Below are positions 8,948 to 18,618 of a stretch of 30,347 nt of DNA, piece after piece. The notes below the pieces were generated by a model. It made no database searches. It saw nothing but the letters and a program-made list of their open reading frames with translations, and was not told where the DNA came from. The stretch lies in contig CAICTM010001380.1 in NCBI GenBank assembly GCA_903772945.1, positions 1 to 30,347 on the forward strand. Reading direction: 5' to 3'. Source of the stretch: Seminavis robusta. Taxonomy: Eukaryota; Bacillariophyta; Bacillariophyceae; Naviculales; Naviculaceae. A program made the position numbers and the translations under genes. Position 1 is the first letter of the stretch; each line of letters begins with the position of its first letter.

Positions 8948-9345
8948 TCATCCCCCTTGGGAATCATCAGTGCTTGGGCTATTGTGGTACTTATGAAATC
9001 GAGGTTTATGTCGGCATGCTCCATATATTTCGTTGCAGGAGTTGATCAGGTTTTCTGGCGATTCTCTGGATCGTTTCAGTATCTCGAGTCGCTCCCTGTT
9101 GCATAGGCTGCAGTGTCGTGTCCCGAAGGTCTTGACAGTGCTGATGGGGTTGCCTTGCCATAGGATGCTAATTTCGATGCTGTTCCTTTGAATATCGCCG
9201 TTGAGTCGGAATGGTGAAGGAGATGCGAAGTTTTGGAATTCGTTGGCGAAGTGTCTTGCGTATGAATCTGACTTGCGTTTTCCGTAGAGGAGACGCATGA
9301 CGTCGGTGAAGTGTTGGTATGTTCGTCCATTAGATTCACAAATGC
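8948..9345 (-). pseudogene. C-terminal fragment of an RT element (GIY-YIG/LINE-type tail)
   Basis: The minus frame 9298-8948, extended upstream through GRTYQHFTDV, reads KSDSYARHFANEF, ISILWQGNPIS, FGTRHCSLCNRERLEIL and NSCNEIYGACRHKPRF. The pattern C-x2-C-x2-E(R/K)-x2-I...L-x-N-x2-N-E-I-x2-x-C-x-H-x3-F is the usual tail of eukaryotic RT-encoded proteins. The GRTxxHFxDVxRL...KSDSxAxHFA part resembles the GIY-YIG-like segment before it. RT and finger domains are absent. It could derive from a LINE or a Penelope-like element. Confidence 0.55.
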
Positions 9346-10694
9346 ATTAGCTTGTGCTTGTTTTGTAGTACACTTTATGGTTCTAATGCTGTAATTGCGG
9401 TAGTGCGAGTTCTTTTAGTTATGTAATTGGTATTTAGAGCAAACTTGGTAAGCTAGGTTCGCTTTTGAAAACTTTAAATATGGTAGTTGAACACGTAAAT
9501 TATATATGCCCACTTTTTATAACATTTAAAAATCATTTTTTAAAAGAGACTATAAAGTTTTGAATTAAGAAAACAAGTTGTTGTGTCAAAATATCCAAGT
9601 CAAAAATCAATTAGAAGTTGGAACAACAAGAACTTTATAAAAACCGGAGGCAAGTTAATTAACAACAACAACAACAAGAAAAATATACAATGAGATGCGG
9701 ACAATCAAGACATTATTGAAGGAGCCACTACGTCTCAGCAACACACTATGCCACATAACAATAATCAGAATATTGTCATACGTACAAATCTAATAAGTAA
9801 ACATGAAACAGAGATATCTAAGCCTTTAAGAGAGAAATGAGTGTGCATACATATACACATATATATATGCAAAACGTCAGCAATGCAGTTGAATCAGTGA
9901 TAGGAAAACTTTGCAGGATTTAAAAAATACATATATCCATTTTATGCAAACATGAACCAAATATGCATAAAACTTTGGAAGGTAGACTGAGTGTGTTATA
10001 TGTAGCATATGTGTGCAAATGTACAATACCTATAACCATGCTATACAAACATGAACGAATATGTCTAATATAGCTTTGGAAGGTAATAAAGTGGGTCTTA
10101 ACTACCCAAAATGTCAGCAATTCAGTTGAGTCATTGACAGGAGCAATTTGCAAAATTTAAGAAAACACTTAGCCCAATAATATTTGAAAACAGTGATAAT
10201 CATTTGGTAGAATTCTTGATTCTCTTAGTAAATATGAAATGCTCAGAAATCCTTATTGTGGAATTTGAACCTTCCATTTTATTAATACCCACAGTTCGTA
10301 GTGATGGCTCATTGCCATGAGATCCACAGTGTTAAACTTGCTCAAGTAGCACTTGGATCAATATATCTACTAATGGTTCTTTTAGCTATCAGCTGCATAC
10401 AGAGCTATTAATTAGCTAGATTGTTTTCTTTCATTGTATAATATATTCTAGTTTGCTGGTATAATTATTAATTTGTTTAATTTGCTAGAATCTACTAGGT
10501 GAGTATTATGCTATCTAAATATAGCACATTTATATTTTAGACATTTTGTTAAAAGCAAAGAACTCTGCAATTTGAAGTGTGATTGAAAAAAAGAACTTTA
10601 CAATTTTCCTTTAAGTACAATAGGGAAGGGCTTATTTAAAAGTGCCATTTTAGGTGCATTACAGTTAAATCAATAAAATGGGCCTAAATAATTA
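9346..10694. other. AT-rich non-coding region
   Basis: About 1.35 kb with no gene. It contains (AAC)5 at about 9661-9675, an alternating purine/pyrimidine tract rich in CATATA/TATATA (about 9842-9869) and a pair of diverged direct repeats (next entry). The open frame at 9920-10153 (-) lies inside those repeats and is not supported. Confidence 0.5.
9869..10165 (+). repeat. Diverged direct repeats, ~235-bp spacing
   Basis: 9869-9928 (CAAAACGTCAGCAATGCAG..., ending TTTGCAGGATTTAAAAAA) resembles 10104-10165 (CAAAATGTCAGCAATTCAG..., ending TTTGCAAAATTTAAGAAAA). Between them, ATGCAAACATGAACCAAATATG...CTTTGGAAGGTA (about 9945) recurs as ATACAAACATGAACGAATATG...CTTTGGAAGGTA (about 10044). This is an imperfect, partly interleaved tandem array. 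Confidence 0.6.
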
Positions 10695-10797
10695 TTTGTC
10701 TACGGTACAGAAATTTGTGTAGCTTTGGTAGAAAAGGCTTAAATAAATGCTTCATCAGTAAGTTTGTTAGAGACTGACGTATATTATCGTCAGTGTC
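10695..10797 (+). repeat. Second copy of the 5318-5405 element end, with hairpin
   Basis: Direct repeat of 5318-5405. The terminal hairpin is ACTGACG-TATATTAT-CGTCAGT (10773-10794), the same place and loop length as in the other copy but with a changed, still paired, stem. It abuts a minus-strand coding-like ORF, as the other copy does. Confidence 0.65.
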
Positions 10798-11125
10798 CTC
10801 ATCTTGAAGGTTAACAGGCTTTTTTGCAATGGCACTGTTGTCGTCCATAGATAAATCGTCGTTTGAAGGGATTGGTGTAGTTTTCCCTGTTTGTTCCGGG
10901 GCTTTCACTAGAATTTTGGGTGTTCTGCACAGAGTCGTCGGTCGCAAAATGATTGGGACAAGTAGTAATACCTTCTTGGAGTTGTCCTGTGTCCCGGGTG
11001 ACACCGCCCAATGAGAATTCTTCCATGTTAGCACCAATAAAGGCCGCTTCTCCAAATCTAGCTTGGCTCCGTCCTTTTCGTTGGTCGAGTTGGAGCATCT
11101 CATCAAAGTCCACTTCAAGGCCCAA
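10798..11125 (-). pseudogene. Unidentified ORF fragment
   Basis: Two overlapping minus frames (11125-10811 and 11118-10684) are open. The more protein-like reading is GLEVDFDEMLQLDQRKGR, then FGEAAFIGANMEEFSLGG, with a hydrophilic Thr/Asn/Glu-rich remainder. I recognise no family. The repeat end at 10695-10797 cuts into its downstream side, so it may be a disrupted element gene or a chance frame. Confidence 0.25.
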
Positions 11126-11684
11126 GCGCGCCCTAGCTAAGCAGGGTTAAGGCTAGATACAGATATCAGAGAAGGATTCAAGGCACAATTTGGATTAGAG
11201 TTACTGAGATGACTTGGTCACTCGCTTTGACTCTATCCAAAACAAGCCTCACAATATTTGTTTGTCAAGATCCATCTTGCCTGCTGCTTGATTGAGTCTG
11301 CATAGACATGGGTTGAGCTATCTGGCATTGATCAGCCTGAAAGTACATCCCATGTCCTCTGCAGAAGTTTTCTTTCGTCCGTCTCGCCGCCTCTCCTCCA
11401 CCCGCTTTTCTGTATATCTTTCATTTCAACGCCATGAAATCGCTTTTTTTCTCCTCAACTCCTTTGCTGGGTTGCTCTGCCTCCACCCACCTCCGGTGCG
11501 TACTCGGCTCACTGTTCTTTTTTACGTGGGGGTTTTAATAGACTTCCTCAGTAGAAAGATAAACGCCGTAGGTGTAGTGCCCCATTCTGGATCAACAACA
11601 AGCCGTCGCTAGCTTGAAAGTGGTCAAGACCACGTGTGGTCGGAAGTGAAAGAGTTGATACGTAAGAGATACGATAGAAGCAAT
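11126..11684 (+). other. Pyrimidine-rich upstream region of the DIRS-like element
   Basis: No supported gene; the 106-aa frame at 11292-11612 is Leu/Phe/Ser-rich by composition only. CTCC/TTTC-rich sequence from about 11380 to 11480 could be promoter or 5' UTR. Any left terminal repeat of the large element should lie here, but I found no clear copy of it near the right end. Confidence 0.35.
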
Positions 11685-12470
11685 ATGAAAGATTCCAGAT
11701 CCTTTGATAGCCGCGGCTCCGATCCGCCGGCTGTTGAAATTGTGGGCAGCGAAACTGAGTTTGACTTGGGTAGCGTGAACCTCAATCCTCCTCCTCCTCT
11801 TGAAGATGAGAGAGTTGGCGATGTGGTTCTGCCCTCGGTTCTCAGCGAGCAAAGAGGAACATCCATCAATGAAGGTCGCGCGGGACGCCCCTCTACTGGC
11901 ACTCTGAGTAGAGAGGAAGCAGCAGGTAAGCAAGGCATCTTGGCGAGGATTGTTGTCGTTGGCAGTACTTTTGGAGACCTCCATTGCGGTGGCATCATAG
12001 GAGGAATTAAGGGTGGCAAAATCTGCTTGAGCGGGGCGTGTCGAATTGCCTCTCACAAAACCCACAGATTCAAGGTCAGGCTGGATGGGTTCGTGAAAGA
12101 CAAAGACAAGAAGAAGCACTTTGCCTGGGTCGAACCCACAGTTAACTTATCGCAATGTCCAACAGAAGTCCAAGTGGATATCAGATCTTGGAGTGTATCT
12201 GATCAGCCAATTGACGCTCTCTGTACAGCGTTCGAGGATCGAATTGCATCAGTAAGAGGTTTTGCGGCTGAGGTGCCTGCCTCGGTATCATGGGCTACCT
12301 CAGCTCCGGTACACAAGACAGTCAAGCAATTGGCTACGTCGTTCCGCAATGTGGCCACTCCTATGAAGATGAACATTCATATCAAGCAAGAACAAGAGAA
12401 AGTTGCTCGTGAACAGGCAAAGCTCGAACAAACTCTTGCTGGTGGCATCAATAAAAACCCCTCAAAGACG
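11685..12470 (+). pseudogene. DIRS-like polyprotein, N-terminal gag-like part (frame 1 of 2)
   Basis: The frame is open from 11613 (after a TAG) and its first ATG is 11685. Features in order: a Ser/Asp/Glu-rich start; a Cys/His cluster (HCGG...KICLSGACRIASHKTH, about 11985-12065) that could bind zinc; then a helical segment IKQEQEKVAREQAKLEQTLA (about 12382-12440), heptad-like. The frame runs on to TAA at 12500, but the protein-like reading leaves it near the A5C4 run at about 12451-12459 and continues one frame back (PLKDALKEVQDG). It is probably the nucleocapsid-like part that packages element RNA; this function is inferred from position. Confidence 0.5.
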
Positions 12471-14053
12471 CTCTCAAGGAAGTTCAAGATGGTCCAGTAA
12501 AGGACCTCGTACAAGCACTTCTCACGTCTGTACGGGATCAAAGGAACCAACTCGAGTCTCTAGGAGCAGCGCTGGTTCATCAACAAGACCAAGAATTGAA
12601 AAGACTCGATCTTGTTGGAGACTTGGGTTCGAGCTTGAGGATGCTCATATCCAAAGTGGGGGACTGCCCCAAACAGCAAATGGAATCCCAGTATTCCATC
12701 TTGTGGGATCTGGCAGCAGCTGGCGAAGCCTTGGCAGAAGACGCTAGCATCGGGGTTTCTAATCTTGGTGTAAAGCTCACCAAGGGAACCAGAGATTTCT
12801 TACAGTTGACGGCAGCCTACAAGAAGACCACGCCTAACTTGCAAGATAGGGTGGCGACTCTGGAATCCAAGTGGAGAGACCATCGAGGAGGTGCACCAGC
12901 AACTCCGATATCCGGTATGTCGTCTACCTCTTTGGGAACACGTTTTGACCAGGCCAAGGATGCAGAAATCAATTCTCATCTGAAGAGTCTTCAGATCATT
13001 GTGGACAACATCACTTCCGATGTTGCTTCGCTAAATCGTCGACAATTCGACGGAGATCTGGATTCCAAGATCTCTGACTTGGAAGAAAATTGCAGCGACA
13101 TTCGTCGAAGGATGACGGGCCTAAATACTTATGAGTTCAATGGTTACAACATTGGATCCGAAGAAGATGTTCTGATGGTCTTGGGAGAAGACATCAAGAA
13201 CGTGTCTACGGCTTGTTATGCGGATGTGCTCACTCTAATCTGCTGTATCCAAGACGAATTCGCCAACGGAAAGGCATATGCAGACAAGGCTCGTGCATCA
13301 CAAAGCATTCACTCAACGCCTTTGGAAGTGGATTTGTTGGCAGCTTTAGATCACTCAGCACCACTGTACATGTTTGCCAAGACAGAGACAAACAAGTGCG
13401 TGGTTGAACCAGAAGAGGGATTTGGGTGGCGGATGAAGACGTTTAGTGCTTTCTCCACACGCCAAACTAATCCGGTTCGACAGGATATCATCAACAAGTG
13501 CCGCAAACGGGTAAAGACTTTGAAGGGTGCCATCGACAGTTCCGGTCTAGCCTCAGACCTGGCTCGGCAAACATTGAGTGAAGCTCTAAATCACGTGATT
13601 GACTGGCTAAACTTCATTACCGAATGGCGCAATGAACTGGTCGATCAGTGTGACTATGAGCCCACTAGAGCATGGACATTCCTTGGTTTCCACACAAGGT
13701 CAGTCGCGGACTATCTGGTTGCTCCACACACGGTGGTGTCCGGGCTCTCCGATCTTACGTCCAATGCCACAAAGGCCAAAATTATCTGGGCTCTTCTTCA
13801 AGTCCACATCCGAATGGAGGAACTCAAGGAAGCGAAGTACAAGGCACACCACGTTACCACGACGGCTATGACGAACTTCATCATGAAAAATCGTGTCGAC
13901 CTGTCTAAAGTGGTCGCTCTCGAGAAGTCAGTAGTAGACTCGACTAAAGGAACAAAATTGGTTGAAAAAGACGTGGTTACTCTTTCGGCTGAACTGAAGA
14001 CGTGGAAACAATCCTGTGGAAATCGTCTTGCTGCACTTGAGAAGAAGAAGTAG
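12455..14053 (+). pseudogene. DIRS-like polyprotein, coiled-coil gag-like part (frame 2)
   Basis: After the -1 step the frame reads PLKDALKEVQDG, VKDLVQALLTSVRDQRN, LDLVGDLGSSLRMLISKVGD and on for over 500 codons. Long predicted helices include DAEINSHLKSLQIIVDNIT, KISDLEENCSDIRRRM and a C-terminal KLVEKDVVTLSAELKTWKQ. It has no zinc knuckle of the CCHC type. It ends in LEKKK then TAG (14051-14053), but the same frame stays open after the stop and has no ATG for over 100 bp. The stop therefore looks like a mutation, or a readthrough point between gag-like and pol parts. The family function is unknown to me. Confidence 0.55.
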
Positions 14054-15200
14054 GAAGTAGGCAAGGTCGTATTGGATTCCACACCACGCATTGTGGTTTC
14101 CAAGCGACCGGAGCCTGAACCTCCTCCACCGAAGGTGTTCTCCAAGCGATCGGATGTTCAGCCGCCTGCATCGATGCTTGTCGACAAAATGGATACTCCT
14201 GTTGAGACCCCCGTTTCTAGCGAAGCGACAGTCCCGGCTGAGCCTACCTCTATGAAGCCCCAGTCGCGTTCAACTCCTGCTGACTTTTCGGCTGAAACTC
14301 CACCACATCTCCATGAACGTGTCAAAGTCGACAACAAGTCTCTGCGTGGAACAGTGGTGGGTTCCACCAGACCCACGTTGATTCCAGTTCCGGCATGGCT
14401 AATCTTGGATCCCGACAATCCAGATTGGCTTCTGGCTGTTGACGGATGTCCTTCGATTCGGGTTGACCGAGTGGTCCTGAAGGGACAATCACAGGCAGTT
14501 CTAAATTGGACAAAGCTTTCTGATGTTGCACTAGAGGTCGTGGAAAATGTGGCTTCCTTGTTTCAAGATCCTGTGGTGTCTCCTGTCATGTTGTTAACGA
14601 ACGTGCGTTTGACCCTCAGTCAGCTGACTCTCATTCAGCACAGGGGTGTCAAGTGTGTCTGGTCCACCCAACGTCCTCGAGGCCTTCCCGATGGTTGGAC
14701 CACTACCCGCACAGACCTTGGTCATGACTCGTGTGGCGGTGTCACGGCTACGTCTTGCCCTGTGTACTGCACAGGATATGGCTTCGGGCCCTCGATCCGT
14801 CCTATTGTATTGGAACGTGACGTCAGTACTATTCTGTCGTTCGGTGCTCCTTGTACCGATCGGGCTCCCATCCCCGAGATTCTTTCATTTCGGGTTCCGG
14901 TGGTGCTGCAGGTGGCTGAAGACGCCGCTGGCGCTCCTGTTTACCACGGCCGTGGTCTGTTGCCGAGTCGACCCACAACTGCCACCTCTATCCTGACTCC
15001 TTCACGTTTCTGCAGACGAGGTTTCTGGGGTATTCAGCAGATCACCTTTGGAGAACTTTTACAAGCGTTTGACATTGGCGAGGCACAGCCACACCCTTTC
15101 GATGAGAGCATTCCGCGTCACTTTGTTCCACTGGCGTGTTTGCGTACTGTTTTGGAGGTCAATCAGGATCTCTTGCTCCCTCCGGTGGATGTGATTACGG
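14054..15200 (+). pseudogene. DIRS-like polyprotein, Pro-rich linker and FW/AFDI region
   Basis: In frame with the preceding part across TAG 14051. It starts with a Pro/Glu/Ser-rich linker (KRPEPEPPPPK) that looks disordered, then a folded region. Its late block FCRRGFWGIQQITFGELLQAFD, followed by RHFVPLACLRTVL, resembles a conserved motif ('...W-x-x-R-x-L-x-x-x-ELL-x-AFDIP...') that I recall upstream of the RT in related protist elements. The frame breaks in a G9 run (15199-15207); with one G fewer it would continue in the next frame. Confidence 0.5.
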
Positions 15201-15207
15201 GGGGGGG

Positions 15208-16153
15208 TTCTTTTCCCTTTTCCTTATTCGGGATGGCGCCCTGACGGTTGCTGCGATGATGACAGTGATGGTAGTTCCTCCGATTGCTCGATTCCAAAGC
15301 TTCGTCCAGGATCTGTGTCCTCCAATGACGACTCAGATTTCGATCTCGAGTCTGACGACGACTCTGATTTCGAGGAAACTGCTCTACCATCCTTACATCA
15401 GTCGTCGGCCAAGGTCGAGGTGGATCAGAGTGCGATCCGATTGGACGATCGTGAACGCAAAGCAGTCAAAAATGACGGTGCTGCAGTGCCGACCCACTTG
15501 TGGACAGAGCACTGTTTAGACGAAGGCCCCGCGCACTGGAATCGGTCACAATCAGGTGCCATGGACTTGATCATGAACTTCCTCCTCAAGAGAGTCATAA
15601 AGTGGTGGAAGTCACACTTGAGGAGGGACTTTGTAAAGTGGTTTGGTGACAAACACAAGCTCCCGTTCCAGCAGCATCGAGGAAATCACTTCCACAACTA
15701 CGCCTTCCCACCACCGGAAGTCTCCAAGCGGACGTCCAAGCTGGTCAGACGAGATGGTACCAGGCTGGTTCGCGTCAGGAATGAGTCGGGAGAGATACAG
15801 GTGCACGAACTCCCCCGCTATCTGTGGAAAGGGGGAGGAAGGAAAGCATATTCCAAGTGGCATGAAGACTGCTTCGGGAAGCAACACCAGTCCACTGAAA
15901 AGCGCATGGATCTTTTGGCGGCCAGAGACTGTCTAACCAGAGCTATGGCAGCAAGCTGGTGGGAATGGGACTTCGGTTCACGACCCTTCTTTTGGCGGTG
16001 GCAGGAGGAGTTTTTCCACCTCATTCGAGACGGACTGCTTGTCCACTTCCTTAGTGAAGCTCCCAGTTTCTGGGAATACCAGCAGCGCGAGAAGAACGAG
16101 AAGACAAGATGCTTGGTAGCTGAAAAGCTTCAAAAGGTGGTGGACAGGGGGTA
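15208..16153 (+). pseudogene. DIRS-like polyprotein, acidic segment and pre-RT region
   Basis: In the frame after the G run, an acidic Ser/Asp tract (SSNDDSDFDLESDDDSDF, about 15318-15371) leads into a Trp-rich region: HLWTEHC, VIKWWKSHLRRDFVKWFGD, ASWWEWDFGSRPFFWRWQEE and FHLIRDGLLVHFL. The 'WWEWD-x-GS-x-x-FFWRW' block is what I recall just before the RT of this element type. It ends KLQKVVDRGY, where the copia element sits (target GGGTA, 16149-16153). The codons resume at 22132 in the same frame as ...RGYIATQKD. The visible ORF runs on to 16199 only by reading into the copia LTR. Confidence 0.65.
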
Positions 16154-16304
16154 TGTTGGGGATTCGCGATTAGGGATTGAACCTGTACCTCTGTACTAGA
16201 ATTTCATGCCAGTAGAAATAGCATGGAAACAGAGCCCACCCACTTTTTCAATAGTATCTCAATAGCAACAGTAACTACTAGAAGAGAGCTTAGAGCAACT
16301 AACA
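16154..16304 (+). repeat. 5' LTR of the copia element, 151 bp
   Basis: Begins TGTTGGGG, ends GCAACTAACA, and is preceded by GGGTA. It looks identical to 21976-22126. It contains the arm 16243-16256 that pairs with the sequence directly after the LTR. CCCACTTTTT around 16242 is an initiator-like context for transcription start. Confidence 0.95.
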
Positions 16305-16318
16305 TACTATTGAAAAAG
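16243..16318 (+). promoter_or_regulatory. LTR/primer-site complementarity (candidate self-priming fold)
   Basis: CTTTTTCAATAGTA (16243-16256) pairs perfectly with TACTATTGAAAAAG (16305-16318), which begins at the first base after the LTR. One more pair (T16257 with A16304, the last LTR base) extends it to 15. The loop is about 46 nt. The site after the LTR does not begin with TGG and so does not fit the CCA end of a tRNA. If RNA starts at about 16242, its 5' end would base-pair with its own primer site, as in Tf1. Confidence 0.7.
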
Positions 16319-17042
16319 CGGTCTACTATCGACGAGGAGCCTATCGAGTCAACGGTAGCAGGAAGCAAGAAGATCGCGACGCGAAGAGAAGAACGCAAGA
16401 AGAGCGAGTATCGGCCGACGCCGAAGCCGACGCCGAACGCGACGTGAGATCAAGATCGGACGACCGAGGATCGTCGTGCCGAAGAAGAGGATCGATAGAG
16501 ACCAAGCCTGTCGAAGCATCGACAGCAACAGAGAAGCCCTTCGGTGGAACTGAAGGCACACGAGTGAAGAAAGACTGTCGAAGGATCGACAGCACCGCGA
16601 CGACGCAAGGATCCGAGGACGGATCGCGACGACGCGAGAGAGTTTCGTCGGCAGAATCCACAAGGATTGCCGACAGGTCGATTGGCGAGGAGAGCCATCG
16701 ATAGGAGAGCCGACAGCATCCAGCCGGAACTGTCAGAGCCAACAACAAGCGCGAAAGCCATAGTGCCAGCGCAGGGGCCAAAGGAAAGGCACCCAACAAG
16801 GAATCAACAATACAAAGAAACGGGTTCGGAGTGGAAACGACCGCACAGTGTGTGAAGCAATCGTTCCCTCCCTGCAAGATCTTTAGTAAATAAATTTAAC
16901 ACTCCCTAGCCAGGAGTATAATTTGAAGTTTATCGCCCCATAGCCATAAGACGAATAAGTAGTCGGACGAGAACTTAAATTAAAAGAGCTAGTCAATCAA
17001 AAAACAACGAATTGAAATAGTCCACCTACCGTAGCATAGACA
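16319..17042 (+). other. Structured untranslated leader of the copia element
   Basis: About 720 bp before the gag ATG. Open frames here are Arg/Ser/Thr-rich and not convincing. Three short hairpins lie 67-71 bp apart: TGTCGA-AGCA-TCGACA (16509-16524), TGTCGA-AGGA-TCGACA (16576-16591) and GTCGGCAGAATCC/GGATTGCCGAC with a 2-nt bulge (16647-16674). They are candidates for RNA dimerisation or packaging. Confidence 0.5.
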
Positions 17043-17512
17043 ATGAGCGGTAGAGGTAAAGGACGAGGTGGCCGAGGAGTCGGCAAAGCACGAGGGCATG
17101 GAAGAACCAACCCATCGTCGAACCAGCAGAAAGGTTCATGCAAAGCCCTCGACCAACATGTGTTTAACTTCGGTACAACTGGATCTGGAACGGCAGACCA
17201 GATGATACGCACATGGGAGAAGATCGTCATCCACGTTGGACAAACGATGGGTGACGACATGAGCAATGAGCTACGCAACCTGAAAAAGACAGTGTTGGTA
17301 GCACCGGTGTACTCAGAGGAGACCCGGAACAGGCTTGAAACGGCGAAGGTACGACGTGCTGCGAACAACACTCGTCTCCTAACGGCAACCCAAGCAAGCC
17401 TACGGCTACTAGAATCAGAGATAACCGCAGTCACCAATGACCCGACTCTCGGTAGCCTACGCACACTAACGATAGAAAAAGCAAAACTCGTTAATGAAAT
17501 AGCCGACCTTAC
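17043..17512 (+). pseudogene. copia gag, N-terminal part
   Basis: The ATG at 17043 (context ACAATG) opens with an RG-rich basic segment (MSGRGKGRGGRGVGK), then HVFNFG and a helical body (EETRNRLETAKVRRAAN, LRTLTIEKAKLVNEIADLT). The protein-like reading then moves to the -1 frame near 17510 (DAALLHTANLLHPD), while this frame runs on to a meaningless end at 17639. Gag would form the particle that packages element RNA. One indel breaks it. Confidence 0.7.
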
Positions 17513-18610
17513 GATGCAGCGCTGCTGCATACGGCCAACCTACTCCACCCAGACACAGAATACGCTGACCTGGGAGTCAAAGACCAGAAGACAGTCTCGG
17601 CATACGCAGAGGAACGGTACTATAGTTACATCTTCTTAACAAATAGTTTAGCCGAAAATACCAAGCTTAAACAGAACCTGAGGGACGACTTTGCCAAAGG
17701 CACTGATAACTATCCCCACACGCTACATGAGGTATTACACCTTTTGGACAAACACACCAAGAGTAACACCCCACGACAGTCCACTTCCCACGGAAGCTCC
17801 TTTGCTCAGACAGCACAAGGCGGGAGAGGACGGGGTGGTGGCAGAGGAAAAGGCCGCGGAAACGCAAGCTATGATAAAGAATACTGGAAAGAGAAAGAAT
17901 GCTTTTCCTGCCACGATAAAGGACATCCAGCCTCGCACTGTCCTGACAAAGATAAAGACAAAGATAAAGACAAAGATAAAGACAAAGATAAAGACAAAGA
18001 TAAAGACAAAGATAAAGACAAAGACGACGATGACAAGTCTAGGTCGAGCAAACGTAGCAAGTCAAGCACGTCGAGCAAGAAAAGCTCTAGTAGCGTTCAA
18101 AGGAGAACCTTAGCTACTATCAGCAAGCTGCAAGATAAAATGACGACAGCATTGACAACCCTGAGAGAGGATGATGCCGACTCTGACATCACGCAGTCAG
18201 ATGACGAGAAAGTCGAGAAACGTTTCTTTACGTTCGACGTACCGCTGTTCGCGGACGGAACGAAGAAACCGACTAAGCAAGGCATAGTCGCCCACACAAA
18301 AGGATTGGACGACATAGATATGAGAGAGGTCCAGCTACTGGACAACCAGTCCACGTTGGATTTATTCTGTAATAAAGACATGGTTACCGACATCAGGAAA
18401 GCCGATCGTCCAATTACAGTGAAGAGTACCGGAGGCAAGCTGAAGGTCCAGCACACAGCCAAGTTAGCTGGCCACAAACAGAGAGTATGGTTCGATGAAA
18501 GAGGAATCACGAACATCTTATCTGTTAAGAATGTCCGCAAGAATTGCAACATCGTCTATGACTGTCCGAAAGGAACTACACAGTCATTAGACCAGGCCTA
18601 CCGGACGTAG
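17513..18610 (+). pseudogene. copia gag C-terminus, zinc knuckle and protease
   Basis: The frame continues gag (YYSYIFLTNSLAENTKL, then DDFAKGTDNYPHTLHEVLHLL), then an RGG-like segment, then a CCHC knuckle CFSCHDKGHPASHC (about 17900-17941; C-x2-C-x4-H-x4-C) for RNA binding. A 12-bp minisatellite encoding (DKDK)n follows, then a Ser/Lys-rich stretch. The protease has its active Asp in QLLDNQSTLDLFCNK (about 18331-18375). This DNQST form replaces D-S/T-G and is what I recall from diatom copia elements. The frame ends with TAG at 18608-18610; pre-integrase coding resumes at 18619 in another frame. Confidence 0.75.
17945..18024 (+). repeat. 12-bp minisatellite (GACAAAGATAAA)n
   Basis: Nearly seven copies of GACAAAGATAAA directly after the zinc knuckle, encoding alternating Asp-Lys. 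The 12-bp unit keeps the frame, so length changes alter only a charged linker between nucleocapsid and protease. Confidence 0.9.
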
Positions 18611-18618
18611 TATACGAA

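Noticed and set aside
11592..12119. 175-aa minus ORF
   Set aside because: Antisense to the start of the DIRS-like polyprotein; no recognisable motif.
16305..16322. Standard initiator-tRNA primer-binding site
   Set aside because: The sequence starts TACTATTG, not TGG, and does not match the usual TGGTATCAGAGC form.
16444..16704. Plus ORF in the copia leader as a protein
   Set aside because: Arg/Ser/Thr-rich with no motif; the hairpins explain its sequence better.
16341..16877. 178-aa minus ORF, Ser/Arg/Leu-rich
   Set aside because: It lies in the untranslated leader of the copia element; composition-driven.
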